Of a stretch of 5,431 nt of DNA, positions 4,957-5,431 are shown piece after piece. The first letter of the stretch is position 1; the number at the start of each line of letters is the position of its first letter. The position numbers and the translations under genes were made by a program. The notes beneath the pieces were generated by a model. The model had not been told where the DNA came from and searched no databases. It worked only from the letters and a program-made list of their open reading frames with translations. The stretch covers positions 1-5,431 of the forward strand of contig CAMDFE010000125.1 in assembly GCA_945897395.1 (NCBI GenBank), written 5' to 3'. Source of the stretch: Chryseobacterium gleum. Lineage in GTDB: Bacteria; Bacteroidota; Bacteroidia; Flavobacteriales_D; Sanyastnellaceae.

Positions 4957-5431
4957 TTAATACGATGCAAAAGTATGTATGGTAGCGTTATTCAAACCAA
5001 TGATTTCTCTTCCTTTTAGAAAATTTAATTCCATGAGGAATGAAAAGGCTACTAATTCGGCACCGGTGCTTTTTATTAGCTGGGCGGCTGCATGCGCTGT
5101 CCCGCCAGTTGCTAGAACGTCGTCATGAAGGACAACGCGATCGTTTGATGTTAATGCCGTTTCCTGAATTTCAATCTCGGCATTGCCGTATTCTAACGAA
5201 TAGGAGATGCCTGAAACAGCTCCTGGAAGCTTGCCTTTTTTTCTGATGCAAATAAAGGGTATTCCAAGTTCAAGGGCTAGCGGCATTCCCAATAAAAAGC
5301 CTCTGCTTTCCATGGCAACTAGGGCAGTCGGATTGTGCGTTCTGAGTTCCTTGGCCATCTCCAAAACCAACTCTTTAATGAGATTGGCATTTCGGAAAAG
5401 AGGTAGTATCTCTTTGTAAATTATCCCTTCG
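4957..5431 (-). CDS. apt: Adenine phosphoribosyltransferase (N-terminus cut by window edge)
   Basis: Purine salvage enzyme that joins adenine and PRPP to give AMP and pyrophosphate in the cytosol. The window holds 157 codons plus the stop; roughly 15 N-terminal residues lie beyond the edge. The reading frame is open to the edge and starts EGIIYKEILPLF, matching the family's FP.GI.F.D...L opening. Further on are a VAMESRGFLLG segment (A.EaRGF), the flexible-loop RKKGKLPG, and the PRPP-binding motif VVLHDDVLATGGT at visible residues 99-111. A start codon at 5370 would be an internal TTG (Leu) and would delete the conserved opening. The C-terminus ends HTFASY at a TAA. The last 40 bases overlap the likely promoter of the next gene. 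Confidence 0.95.
   Translation of the reverse strand, partial: EGIIYKEILPLFRNANLIKELVLEMAKELRTHNPTALVAMESRGFLLGMPLALELGIPFICIRKKGKLPGAVSGISYSLEYGNAEIEIQETALTSNDRVVLHDDVLATGGTAHAAAQLIKSTGAELVAFSFLMELNFLKGREIIGLNNATIHTFASY
4968..4996 (-). promoter_or_regulatory. Probable promoter of the acyl-CoA dehydrogenase gene, inside apt
   Basis: It has TTTG at 4996-4993, a 17-nt spacer and TACTTTTG at 4975-4968. The second box matches the consensus exactly; the spacing is shorter than the 19 nt of the two other promoters. All of it lies in the last codons of apt. It would give a leader of about 25-30 nt. Because apt is only 21 nt away, readthrough from apt may also contribute. Confidence 0.6.

Noticed and set aside
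4957..5370. 137-residue version of Apt starting at 5370
   Set aside because: That codon is TTG inside an open frame continuing to the window edge with the conserved N-terminal sequence, so it is an internal leucine.
1..5431. A hidden novel system such as defence genes, a CRISPR array or a toxin-antitoxin pair
   Set aside because: All long open frames are accounted for by known housekeeping genes, the gaps are short, and no spaced repeats or unknown conserved frame were found on either strand.

Overview
The window reads as an ordinary, highly conserved housekeeping region of a Bacteroidota chromosome, most likely Flavobacteriales-like; I cannot name the genus. Four things point there. None of the seven visible start codons has a clear Shine-Dalgarno sequence. 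The promoters fit the Bacteroidota consensus TTTG / TAnnTTTG. The leaders are A-rich. The order bS21 - Xer recombinase - HPF - tRNAs - tuf - tRNA-Trp - secE - nusG is, from memory, usual in this phylum. Every gene is on the minus strand, so transcription runs from high to low coordinates.

Right end (4957-5431): adenine phosphoribosyltransferase (apt), missing its N-terminus at the window edge. Next is an acyl-CoA dehydrogenase (3796-4935) whose probable promoter lies in and just upstream of the 3' end of apt. Then comes rpsU (bS21, 3541-3735), with a near-consensus promoter and a strong intrinsic terminator. An XerC/XerD-type tyrosine recombinase with a GTG start (2587-3477) begins 14 nt after that terminator stem. 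The short ribosome hibernation factor gene hpf (2291-2581) follows it after 5 nt.

Left half (1-2273): a near-consensus promoter drives a translation operon of tRNA-Thr(UGU), tRNA-Tyr(GUA), tRNA-Gly(UCC), tRNA-Thr(GGU), tuf (EF-Tu), tRNA-Trp(CCA), secE and the start of nusG. The Thr-Tyr-Gly-Thr-tuf order matches the thrU-tyrU-glyT-thrT-tufB operon of E. coli. A 16-bp hairpin lies between tuf and tRNA-Trp and may partly separate the very highly expressed tuf from secE-nusG.

No mobile element, CRISPR array, defence system or unknown gene cassette is visible, and no gene-free stretch exceeds 300 bases. The points worth a second look are small and architectural: an hpf terminator that overlaps the predicted start of the tRNA operon transcript, two stem mismatches in tRNA-Thr(GGU), the xer start pressed against a terminator, the hairpin after tuf, and a tetranucleotide repeat directly ahead of tuf.
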